Assembly: GCA_003650255.1 (NCBI GenBank)
Contig: QMOP01000024.1
Coordinates: 1 to 11,516, forward strand
Reading direction: 5' to 3'
Source of the DNA: Caldisericota bacterium
GTDB taxonomy: Bacteria > CG03 > B21-G15
DNA: 11,516 bases
Below the pieces are notes generated by a model, which saw only the letters and a program-made list of their open reading frames with translations, was not told the DNA's origin and searched no databases. The position numbers and the translations under genes are program-made. How positions within the stretch are numbered: position 1 is the stretch's first letter; each line of letters begins with the position of its first letter. Below, one piece after another: positions 1-7,110 of this stretch.

Positions 1-1
1 A

Positions 2-3000
2 GAGCCTCCTCCAAATGCAAATGAACCAACATTAACAGAAGCAGGTGTTTCACCTGATGTAGGCACAACAGATACGCTCTTTACTTTTTCTGTTAAATAT
101 ACTGACCTTGATGATAATGAGCCAACTGTAAAGTATGTATTTATAGATGGCGAAGCATATGAGATGACAACAACTGATTATGTATATGAGAATGGTTCTG
201 TTTTCACTTATTCAACAAAACTTTCAGTTGGAGAACATTCATACTATTTTTATTTCTCTGATGGTGATTTTTATGTAAGAGAACCCTCAACATATTCTTT
301 TACAGGCCCAAAAGTTGGACCAAATCTTGCCCAGATAAATGTTCTTGTTCCACCTACACCTGAGAATGGAGCAAATGTAAGTATAACAACAATTACATTT
401 CAGTGTGAACTTCTTGGTGAAAATGGTGAAGCAGATACAAATGGTTGGAGCAGTTTTCAGGCAAGGATCGTGTGGAGAAAGAATGGTGGAAGTTGGAATT
501 ATGAGAATATGAATCCACTTGGTGATGGAAAAACATTTCAGATTACAAAGTACTTTAATTCAGGAGATTTTATTGAATACTATTTTCAGGGTAAGGATAT
601 TGATTCAAACTGGGGAGATATAGAGTATCCTTCTGATGGAAGTTATCTTTATTTTAGTATCAACTTAATAGATTCCTGGCATTATCCTTCAGTTACATTA
701 ACAGGAACAGGAGCACCTTCTGACAGAACCTACAGATATCCAATAACTCCTGATTCTTCTCAGAATGTTAATCTATATGTTGGAAGTGACCTTGATGATA
801 TAACAGTTTATGTATACTGGAAAGCAACAACTTTACCGGAGATAAATGAAGAAACAGGAGAACCACTTACAGGAACAACAAGAATTCTTCTTAAATATGA
901 TTATACTGTGAGTGATGGAGAAAATCCTGGTAAATATTATTCAACATTTGCTTCAACTGATCCAATAACTGCTTTAAATGACGGAACAAGGGTTTATTAT
1001 TTTATAAGGATTGAAAAATCTGGAGAAAACACAACATATCTTACTTCAAACGGACAAAATCCAGAGGGTTCAATTATGAGAACATACCCACCACAGGAAC
1101 TTGATGAATGTTTTACTTATCTCGTTACAAAAGCAGAAGTTATGTATTCATTCCATATACCAAAAGAGGCACTTCCTTCTTCAAGGGCGCTCTCAATGAG
1201 GGAGTGTTATGATTCATATGGAAGTTATTTCCTTAATCCACACAGATATGACAGTGAGACAGTGTATATATGGCTTGGAAAAGAACAGAGAGAAGCAGAC
1301 CATGATGGAGAGGGAATTGATGAACTTGTAGCAAAACTCTACTGGAAGGCAACGGGTTCTGGAAATGAGGAGGCAGAGTGGCATGTATCAACATTTACAT
1401 ATATTTTAACAGAAGGTTCAACTGATTACTGGAGATCAGAATTTATTCAACCATCAAACAGTTTTTATGAAAGAGGAGATATTGTGATGTATTATATCAC
1501 ACTTTCAAATCCAGGAGCAGGAAAGATTGATACAGTTGTGTATCCTGGTGCAGGAAATGGAGCATATCCAGATACTCATACAGCATATTCTCCTCTCTCA
1601 ACTTATGATCCAAATGCTCCATATAATGATGAGAACTTTCCAAAATTCTGGTATGTAATAGCAAATTATCTTCCAGTTATATATTATCCAGAATACCCAG
1701 CAGATTATGCTGTTGATGTTGATGTAAGTGGAGGAATTACCCTTGACTGGCAGGATGCATATGATGGAGATGGAGATACAATTACTGATTATGAGATTCA
1801 GATTGACGATAATCCAAACTTTACCTCTCCTGATACATACACAACTTCTGGAAATCCTGCACCAAGCGAGTATTATGTTACAGGACTCTCAAATGGAACT
1901 GTTTACTATTGGAGAGTAAGGGCAAAGGATAGTTATGGTGAATGGGGTCCATGGGGCTGGAATAACAATTACTGGACATTCTTTACTTTGAATTCTCCAA
2001 GGGTTTTATGGGTTTCTTGGGAAAAAAGAAAACCTGGCGCTGGCTGGCAGACAATGTTATGGGACAAAGAGGCAGGGATATATCCGACTGTATATAACGA
2101 TGAAGAGGTAAGAATAAAGGTAACTGTTTATCCTGGAAATGCTGATACAACTACATTGAAAGTTTATTATAAAATATCTCCTCAAACAGTTGACCCTGTA
2201 ATAACAACAATAGAGGCGAGTTCTCCCTCAGATGAAAGTTATTATTTTGAGACAGATAATAATCCTTCTAACTGGAACTGGAATTATGATAATTCAACTG
2301 AAAGAGGATATGTTGAATGGGATGCAACCTCATCAACAGCAACGTGCTGGGTAACCCTTCCAAGTGATATACATTATCCGCTTGGTTCTGGTTATTATTT
2401 CTGGGTTCAGCCGTGTGCAAGGACAAGTTCTGGTGAATGGCTTAATGGAGAGGCAAGATTTTATGTTATAGAGGATGACCCTGATACAGTTGTTTCTGGA
2501 AGGGGAACAGGTTTAAGTGAATATCCTGTTGATAATAAAGCAACACTTACAAATGGTGATAGTAATTTATTAAGTGCGGTTGAGAATTATTCACCATTAA
2601 GACACAGAACAACAGAGTATCTTTTTGCTACTTCAAATAAACGTTATCTTACTCCTGATGATGATGCTGTAAGAGTGAATTATGACCAGTTGTATCTTGA
2701 TTCAGCAGATGATTACCAGACAAAACAGGGTAGTGATGGAGTGCCTGATGTTTTTTATGGAGAGGACCCTGGAATTTATATAAGGACAGAGTATCAGGAT
2801 ATGAATCCAAGTGGTTCTGATTTGGAGGATACACAGTTAATTTATTCTTATAATGGAACAGACACATTTTATGAAACAAACTTCAGATATATACTTGTAT
2901 ATTCAACATATTTGAAGCCATATACATTAAAATACAATTTTGCAAAACTGATTCCTCAGGATTCTGATAATGATGGTAAATACATTATGACAATGCCGGA

Positions 3001-4183
3001 ATCAGCAATAATAAAGTACTGGTTTAAGTTAAAGGATACATATCTTTTAAAAACAGGATTAAGCACAACTCCACCTGAGACAGATGCTCAGAAGTTTTCA
3101 TACTCTATTTTACAGGACGATATAACAAGACCATTTGTCTGGAAAGCACCATCTCCACAGGCAAATATAGGAAATGAGGATGCAGTTGCTGGTTATGCTG
3201 TAAACTCAGTTATTATTACAATTGGACTTGCAGATACTTATGATGGAAAGTTTACATATAAAGGAATAACATACGGACCATTTAAGACATGGCCTGGTGG
3301 AGATGAAAATGCATCAGCCGGAGACCCACTCTATTCTGATAGAGATAGATTTATAGCAGAAGGATTTGATGGTTGGGATGATTTTACAAGTGCAAACTAC
3401 TGGGATTATTATGTTTTTGCTGGAAACACATCAAGTGATACTGCAAAACAGAATTCAGGAGTTGTTTCAAGATCAACTGATGGACTTCCTTGGAGTGCAA
3501 GGTTTGCTCATGCAACTTTATGTTATTATGTCTGGGTTTCATCAGATGCAGGATGGCCTGTTGATAGGGATGGTTCAACAAATTCTTCGCCTAAATCAGA
3601 TTCATCTGGTGCGCCTGATACGGAGACAAATCAATATATAAGAATAGAAAATGTTGAAGGAGCAGGTTCAGATGGGAATCAGGATGGGTATGTTGTTATG
3701 GAGCCAATGCCAGGAGAGGTTGATGAGTATGGAAACGGAATATGGTATGCAAATATACCGATACCAGCGGATGTTGAATCAAGACCATATCTTTATTACA
3801 GAATATGGGCATGTAATGGCGATTTTGATCCTCAATATATAAATCTTGAAAGAGGGGGAGGAGAAGCTATTGGAAGCAAAACAGGAGGATTATATGGTTC
3901 TTATGGTGAGGTGATTCAAAATCCATGGTTGGAAGAGTATCCAGGAGGAGAAGGCGGAGGACAGGCAGGAGGAAAATACAGAGATTATGATTATGGCTGG
4001 GTTACAAGGACGCTTTATGCAGGAAAGGTTATTACTCCTCCAAGAATAAAGATTATTTCAACTGTAAGATACAAAGGAAAGAAAAGACAGGCAATAATAT
4101 ATTTAAGTGTTGATCCGGATACAAAGAAAGTGCAGGATGTAATTTCTTACCATATAGAACCAAGAAGAAAACCAGTAAGATAA
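2..4183 (+). CDS. Giant multi-domain Ig/FN3-like surface protein (5' partial)
   Basis: The frame is open from base 2 with no stop, so the ATG at 164 is internal and the true start lies upstream; 1,393 residues are visible. Residue numbers here count from base 2. Residues 1-105 form an Ig-like module with YTDLDDNEP, FIDGEAYEM, a G-E-H-S-Y-Y-F strand and a closing TGPKV, a pattern common in bacterial surface proteins. Further beta modules follow, two of them sharing a YWKAT strand at nt 815-829 and 1340-1354, exactly 175 codons apart. A clear FN3-like domain lies at nt 1675-1985 (ITLDWQ, YEIQIDDNPNF, GTVYYWRVRAKDSYGEWG). Asp-rich DGDGD and DSDNDGK segments could bind calcium. A Gly-rich linker (nt 3940-3980) precedes a basic C-terminal tail (nt 4027-4183). 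No membrane anchor or LPXTG motif is visible at the C-terminus. Secretion is inferred from composition and domains; the signal sequence is outside the window. Function is unknown: adhesin, S-layer-like protein or oversized pseudopilin are all possible. Confidence 0.85.
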   Translation, partial: EPPPNANEPTLTEAGVSPDVGTTDTLFTFSVKYTDLDDNEPTVKYVFIDGEAYEMTTTDYVYENGSVFTYSTKLSVGEHSYYFYFSDGDFYVREPSTYSFTGPKVGPNLAQINVLVPPTPENGANVSITTITFQCELLGENGEADTNGWSSFQARIVWRKNGGSWNYENMNPLGDGKTFQITKYFNSGDFIEYYFQGKDIDSNWGDIEYPSDGSYLYFSINLIDSWHYPSVTLTGTGAPSDRTYRYPITPDSSQNVNLYVGSDLDDITVYVYWKATTLPEINEETGEPLTGTTRILLKYDYTVSDGENPGKYYSTFASTDPITALNDGTRVYYFIRIEKSGENTTYLTSNGQNPEGSIMRTYPPQELDECFTYLVTKAEVMYSFHIPKEALPSSRALSMRECYDSYGSYFLNPHRYDSETVYIWLGKEQREADHDGEGIDELVAKLYWKATGSGNEEAEWHVSTFTYILTEGSTDYWRSEFIQPSNSFYERGDIVMYYITLSNPGAGKIDTVVYPGAGNGAYPDTHTAYSPLSTYDPNAPYNDENFPKFWYVIANYLPVIYYPEYPADYAVDVDVSGGITLDWQDAYDGDGDTITDYEIQIDDNPNFTSPDTYTTSGNPAPSEYYVTGLSNGTVYYWRVRAKDSYGEWGPWGWNNNYWTFFTLNSPRVLWVSWEKRKPGAGWQTMLWDKEAGIYPTVYNDEEVRIKVTVYPGNADTTTLKVYYKISPQTVDPVITTIEASSPSDESYYFETDNNPSNWNWNYDNSTERGYVEWDATSSTATCWVTLPSDIHYPLGSGYYFWVQPCARTSSGEWLNGEARFYVIEDDPDTVVSGRGTGLSEYPVDNKATLTNGDSNLLSAVENYSPLRHRTTEYLFATSNKRYLTPDDDAVRVNYDQLYLDSADDYQTKQGSDGVPDVFYGEDPGIYIRTEYQDMNPSGSDLEDTQLIYSYNGTDTFYETNFRYILVYSTYLKPYTLKYNFAKLIPQDSDNDGKYIMTMPESAIIKYWFKLKDTYLLKTGLSTTPPETDAQKFSYSILQDDITRPFVWKAPSPQANIGNEDAVAGYAVNSVIITIGLADTYDGKFTYKGITYGPFKTWPGGDENASAGDPLYSDRDRFIAEGFDGWDDFTSANYWDYYVFAGNTSSDTAKQNSGVVSRSTDGLPWSARFAHATLCYYVWVSSDAGWPVDRDGSTNSSPKSDSSGAPDTETNQYIRIENVEGAGSDGNQDGYVVMEPMPGEVDEYGNGIWYANIPIPADVESRPYLYYRIWACNGDFDPQYINLERGGGEAIGSKTGGLYGSYGEVIQNPWLEEYPGGEGGGQAGGKYRDYDYGWVTRTLYAGKVITPPRIKIISTVRYKGKKRQAIIYLSVDPDTKKVQDVISYHIEPRRKPVR

Positions 4184-4221
4184 TAGTTAAGGTGTATAAG
4201 GCAAGGTGCACTTTTAAGGAT

Positions 4222-4237
4222 TATTTCACGTGAAACA
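4222..4237. promoter_or_regulatory. parS: parS site 1 (15 of 16 to consensus)
   Basis: TATTTCACGTGAAACA matches the bacterial chromosomal parS consensus TGTTTCACGTGAAACA at 15 of 16 positions; only position 2 differs. parS is the ParB nucleation and CTP-dependent loading site. It lies 39 bp after the stop codon of the surface-protein gene and 119 bp centre to centre from the perfect copy at 4341. Two sites this close, with parA and parB less than 3 kb downstream, make chance occurrence very unlikely. Confidence 0.93.
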
Positions 4238-4277
4238 TTATTATTTTTATTTACCCACATCAGGCAAACTCCCTATA

Positions 4278-4293
4278 AGTTAAACGTTTAACT
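4278..4293. repeat. Perfect 16-bp palindrome upstream of the operon promoter
   Basis: AGTTAAACGTTTAACT equals its own reverse complement over all 16 bases. It lies between the two parS sites and ends 9 bp before the -35 box of the operon promoter, a usual place for a repressor or activator dimer. It is not parS: each half matches a parS half at only 5 of 8 positions. No T-tract follows on either strand that would make it a terminator. The binding protein cannot be named from this window. Confidence 0.6.
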
Positions 4294-4302
4294 AAATTCT
4301 AT

Positions 4303-4332
4303 TTGACAGAGAAAGTAAAATTGTTGTAAAAT
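4303..4332 (+). promoter_or_regulatory. Sigma70-type promoter of the permease-rsmG-parAB operon
   Basis: A perfect -35 TTGACA (4303-4308) is followed after 18 bp by TAAAAT (4327-4332), one base from TATAAT and preceded by TG. The predicted transcription start is about 4339-4340, immediately before the perfect parS. It is the only good promoter seen ahead of the tightly packed (+) operon. Start position and activity are inferred from sequence alone. Confidence 0.65.
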
Positions 4333-4340
4333 TTAAAAAA

Positions 4341-4356
4341 TGTTTCACGTGAAACA
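4341..4356. promoter_or_regulatory. parS: parS site 2 (perfect consensus) in the operon leader
   Basis: TGTTTCACGTGAAACA matches the conserved parS sequence at all 16 positions. It starts within about 2 bp of the predicted transcription start, and its last A is the first base of the AGGAGG ribosome binding site. ParB bound here would sit on the initially transcribed region. As RNA the same bases can fold into a 6-bp stem with an ACGU loop at the extreme 5' end, directly before the ribosome binding site. Confidence 0.97.
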
Positions 4357-4361
4357 GGAGG
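4356..4361 (+). promoter_or_regulatory. Ribosome binding site of the permease, overlapping parS
   Basis: AGGAGG lies 4 bases before the ATG at 4366 and shares base 4356 with the perfect parS. It fixes the permease start and means the mRNA form of parS directly abuts the ribosome landing site. Confidence 0.8.
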
Positions 4362-4365
4362 GTTT

Positions 4366-5883
4366 ATGAATCAAAAAATAAAAATTCCTTATTTTGTTCC
4401 TGGAGATTTGGATGGTTTTTTCGGGCTTTTTATTGACAATTTAGTTAATTTAATAATTATTGCAACAACTCTTACAGGTCTATTTAAAATGCCATCATCC
4501 CTTGTTTTTGGAAGAATTATCCCTGGTTGTGCAATAGCAATTATTGTTGGAAATATTTATTATACCTTAATGGCAAGACGTTTAGCAAAAAGAGAGAATA
4601 GATTTGATGTCACAACCCTTCCTTACGGAATTTCAACTCCAATTATGTTTGCATATTTATTTCTTGTAATTGGACCTGTTTACTGGAGAACAAATAATCC
4701 TTTTCTTTCCTGGAAAGTTGGAGTTAGTGCTGCATTTATTGGAGGAGTAATTGAGTTTCTTGGTGCATTTATTGGTCCTTATGTGAGGAGAAATACTCCA
4801 AGAGCAGCTCTTCTTGGAACACTTGCAGGAATTGCTATTACATGGATTGCAATGAAGCCAACAGTTGGAATATTTGAGCATCCTTTAATAGGGTTTATTC
4901 CACTTTCAATAATTCTTATAGGGTTTATTGCTAAAATTTCACTTCCTTTTAATCTACCAGCAGGATTTGTTGCAATTCTTCTTGGAAGTATTGTTGCTTG
5001 GATTACTGGATTTAGAAATTATGAATATCTTGTGGAATCTTCAAAAAATATTGGATTTTATCTTCCAAAACTCTCAATTAAAGATATTGTAGAAGGAATA
5101 AAATTTATATCGCCATATCTTATGGTTATAATTCCAATGGGTGTTTATAATTTTATTGAAACAATGAATAACTGTGAAAGTGCATCTGCAGCAGGAGATA
5201 ATTACAATACAAAAGAGGCAATGATGGTTGATGGAATTGGAACGATGATTGGTGCAATATTTGGAGGATGTTTTCCAACAACAGTTTATATTGGTCATCC
5301 TGGATGGAAGAGAGTTGGAGCGAGAATGGGATATACATTTTTAAATGGTGTAGTTATATTTATTCTTGCAATAACAGGATTTTTATCTGTTGCAGAAGGA
5401 CTTATTCCAAAAGAGGTGGCATTTGTAATTCTTCTTTATATTGCTCTTGTTATTGGAGCGCAGGCATTTCAGGAAGTAGAAAAAAAATATGCACCTGCTG
5501 TTGTTTTTGCATTTGTTCCTCATATAGCAAATTTTGTAAGAAGTCAGATTGACTCTGTATTAAACTGTGCTGGAACAGATGCATTTAAAATTGGAGTGGA
5601 TAAACTTATTGAAGCAGGAGTTCATTATAAGGGGCTTTTTCTCCTTGGAGAAGGATCGATTGTTACAGGTCTTATTCTTGGAGCAATTACAAGTTTTCTA
5701 ATAGATAGAAAATTTTTAAAAGCAGGAATATATTCAATTGCAGGAGCAGTACTTACATTTTTTGGTTTTATTCACTCTGGTAAGATAGGTGTTATGATGT
5801 CAATCTATCATTTTGCTGGTTATCTTCTTATGTCAGGAATATTTTTTCTCCTTCATTTTCTAAAATATGAGAAAACTTATTAA
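4366..5883 (+). CDS. NCS2-family nucleobase permease-like membrane protein
   Basis: A 505-residue polytopic inner-membrane protein with roughly 12 or more hydrophobic segments, the usual length for NCS2/AzgA-type xanthine-uracil-adenine permeases. Supporting motifs are LPYGISTP (85-92), at the place of the family's TM3 substrate-site segment, and NFIETMNNCESASAAGD (262-278) followed by VDGIGTMIGAIFGGCFPTT (288-306), matching the family's TM8 region and the D-x-IGT-x-x-GA loop. IGHPGWKRVGARMGY follows. Such proteins import purines, pyrimidines or related compounds by ion symport, but residues here differ from well-studied AzgA and UraA members, so the substrate is not assignable. The start is fixed by AGGAGG at 4356-4361. 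It is the first gene of an operon with rsmG, parA and parB, and its last 17 bases overlap rsmG. The parS in its leader suggests ParB could affect its transcription. Confidence 0.82.
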   Translation: MNQKIKIPYFVPGDLDGFFGLFIDNLVNLIIIATTLTGLFKMPSSLVFGRIIPGCAIAIIVGNIYYTLMARRLAKRENRFDVTTLPYGISTPIMFAYLFLVIGPVYWRTNNPFLSWKVGVSAAFIGGVIEFLGAFIGPYVRRNTPRAALLGTLAGIAITWIAMKPTVGIFEHPLIGFIPLSIILIGFIAKISLPFNLPAGFVAILLGSIVAWITGFRNYEYLVESSKNIGFYLPKLSIKDIVEGIKFISPYLMVIIPMGVYNFIETMNNCESASAAGDNYNTKEAMMVDGIGTMIGAIFGGCFPTTVYIGHPGWKRVGARMGYTFLNGVVIFILAITGFLSVAEGLIPKEVAFVILLYIALVIGAQAFQEVEKKYAPAVVFAFVPHIANFVRSQIDSVLNCAGTDAFKIGVDKLIEAGVHYKGLFLLGEGSIVTGLILGAITSFLIDRKFLKAGIYSIAGAVLTFFGFIHSGKIGVMMSIYHFAGYLLMSGIFFLLHFLKYEKTY

Positions 5884-6358
5884 ATATATTGAGATTTTGA
5901 AGGAATGGAATAAAAAAATAAATCTTGTTTCTTTTAAAGAAAATAAGATCTGGAAAGAGGTTGTGGAGGAGAGCAAGAAATTTATTCCTTATGCAAAAGG
6001 AAGAGTAATTGATATTGGAACAGGAGCAGGAATACCGGGTATAGTTGTTAAGATTTTAAAAGAGGATATTGAAATGTATCTTTGTGAAAGTAGGAGAAAA
6101 AAAGCATTTTTTCTTGAGGAGGTTGTAAAGGAACTGAAATTAAAAGATGTAGTTGTTTTAAACAGAAACTTTCTTGAACTAAAAGAGTATGAGAAGTTTT
6201 TTGACAGAGTATTTTCAAGAGGTCTTGGGATTGATAAAGTTAAAAAAGCGAAATATTTACTTGTATATAACGGAAAAATTGTTGTTTACAAAAAAGGAGA
6301 TTTTACTCCTTCTTCCTGGAAAAGAGATGGAGATCTTCTTATATGGGAAAAGTTGTAA
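5867..6358 (+). CDS. rsmG: 16S rRNA (guanine-N7) methyltransferase RsmG (GidB), short form
   Basis: RsmG uses S-adenosylmethionine to methylate N7 of G527 (E. coli numbering) in the 530 loop of 16S rRNA. The SAM-binding motif VIDIGTGAGIPGIV lies at 47-60, the family motif CESRRKKAFFLEEVVKEL at 73-90, and the N-terminal NKKINLVS stretch at 15-22 matches the family's N-K-x-x-N-L region. At 163 residues it is well below E. coli RsmG (207), with a shortened N-terminus and a trimmed C-terminus; FSRGL (116-120) stands where many members have a T-A-R-A-type motif. No Shine-Dalgarno precedes the ATG, which lies 17 bases inside the permease gene, so translation probably depends on coupling. Its own end overlaps parA by 16 bases. 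The neighbouring parAB confirms the conserved rsmG-parA-parB order. Confidence 0.9.
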   Translation: MRKLIKYIEILKEWNKKINLVSFKENKIWKEVVEESKKFIPYAKGRVIDIGTGAGIPGIVVKILKEDIEMYLCESRRKKAFFLEEVVKELKLKDVVVLNRNFLELKEYEKFFDRVFSRGLGIDKVKKAKYLLVYNGKIVVYKKGDFTPSSWKRDGDLLIWEKL

Positions 6359-7101
6359 GTGTATGTAATCAAAAAGGGGGGGTTGGAAAGACAACAACTG
6401 TTATAAATCTTGCATCAAGTATTTCAATGCTTGATAAGAAAGTGCTTGTTGTTGATATGGATTCTCAGGCAAATACTACAAGTGGCTTTGGAGTGGATAA
6501 GAAAAAAATTGAAGTTTCTGTATATGAGGTTCTTCTTGGGAAAGTTTCAGTTGAAAAAGTCATTCTTAAAGTTAGAGAAAAAATTGATCTTGTTCCATCA
6601 AATACAAATTTAATAGGAGCAGAGGTTGAATTGATAGGTGAAGAAAATAGAGAAAAAAGATTAAAGTATGCTTTAGATAGAATAAAGGATAACTATGGTG
6701 TTATTCTTATAGATACTCCTCCATCTCTTGGACTTCTTACAATAAATTCTCTTGTTGTATCAGATTCAGTTTTAATCCCTTTACAGTGTGAATATTATGC
6801 TCTTGAAGGAGTTGGGCAGCTTCTTTATACCTTAAAACTTGTAAAAAAAAATCTAAATCCTTCACTTGAGATAGAAGGAGTTCTTCTTACGATGTTTGAT
6901 TCAAGATTGAATTTAAGTAAAGAGGTTGCGGAGGAGGTAAAAAAGTTTTTTGGAAATAAGGTTTATAACACAGTAATACCGAGGAATGTGAAGTTGAGCG
7001 AGGCACCAAGTTTTGGAAAGACGATACATGAATACTGTTCATGGTGTAAGGGAGCAATAAGTTATTTTGAATTTGGAAAGGAGTTTTTAAGTAAAATTTA
7101 G
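6343..7101 (+). CDS. parA: Chromosome-partitioning ATPase ParA (Soj)
   Basis: ParA is a deviant-Walker ATPase that binds DNA non-specifically as an ATP dimer and moves or orients ParB-parS complexes during chromosome segregation. Visible are the deviant Walker A KGGVGKTT (11-18) with its signature lysine K11, Walker A' VLVVDMDSQAN (34-44), Walker B ILIDTPPSLG (121-130), and the C-terminal IPRNVKLSEAPSFGKTI (212-228). The 252-residue length is typical of chromosomal Soj, without the N-terminal helix-turn-helix of plasmid type Ia ParA. GGAG at 6329-6332 supports the ATG, which lies inside rsmG. Odd points: the P-loop is encoded with a G7 run (6376-6382) unlike the usual GGA glycine codons, and CSWC (232-235) stands where family members usually read a D-P-x-S-type sequence before KGA. 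Its stop codon overlaps the parB ribosome binding site. Confidence 0.96.
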   Translation: MGKVVSVCNQKGGVGKTTTVINLASSISMLDKKVLVVDMDSQANTTSGFGVDKKKIEVSVYEVLLGKVSVEKVILKVREKIDLVPSNTNLIGAEVELIGEENREKRLKYALDRIKDNYGVILIDTPPSLGLLTINSLVVSDSVLIPLQCEYYALEGVGQLLYTLKLVKKNLNPSLEIEGVLLTMFDSRLNLSKEVAEEVKKFFGNKVYNTVIPRNVKLSEAPSFGKTIHEYCSWCKGAISYFEFGKEFLSKI

Positions 7102-7110
7102 GAGGATTTT

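Noticed and set aside
164..166. ATG at 164 as the start of the surface-protein gene
   Set aside because: The same frame is open to base 2 and encodes the first half of an Ig-like module, so the ATG is internal.
4189..4215. Possible terminator hairpin after the surface-protein gene (AAGGTG pairing with CACTTT)
   Set aside because: The stem is only 6 bp with a G-U pair and a 14-base loop, and only a short T run follows.
4251..4259. DnaA-box-like TTACCCACA
   Set aside because: It is a single copy with one mismatch and no partner boxes in the intergenic region, so it does not support an origin here.
5268..5552. Cys/Ser-rich 94-codon frame inside the permease gene
   Set aside because: It is a shifted-frame shadow of the permease; the composition follows from the AT-rich codons read out of frame.
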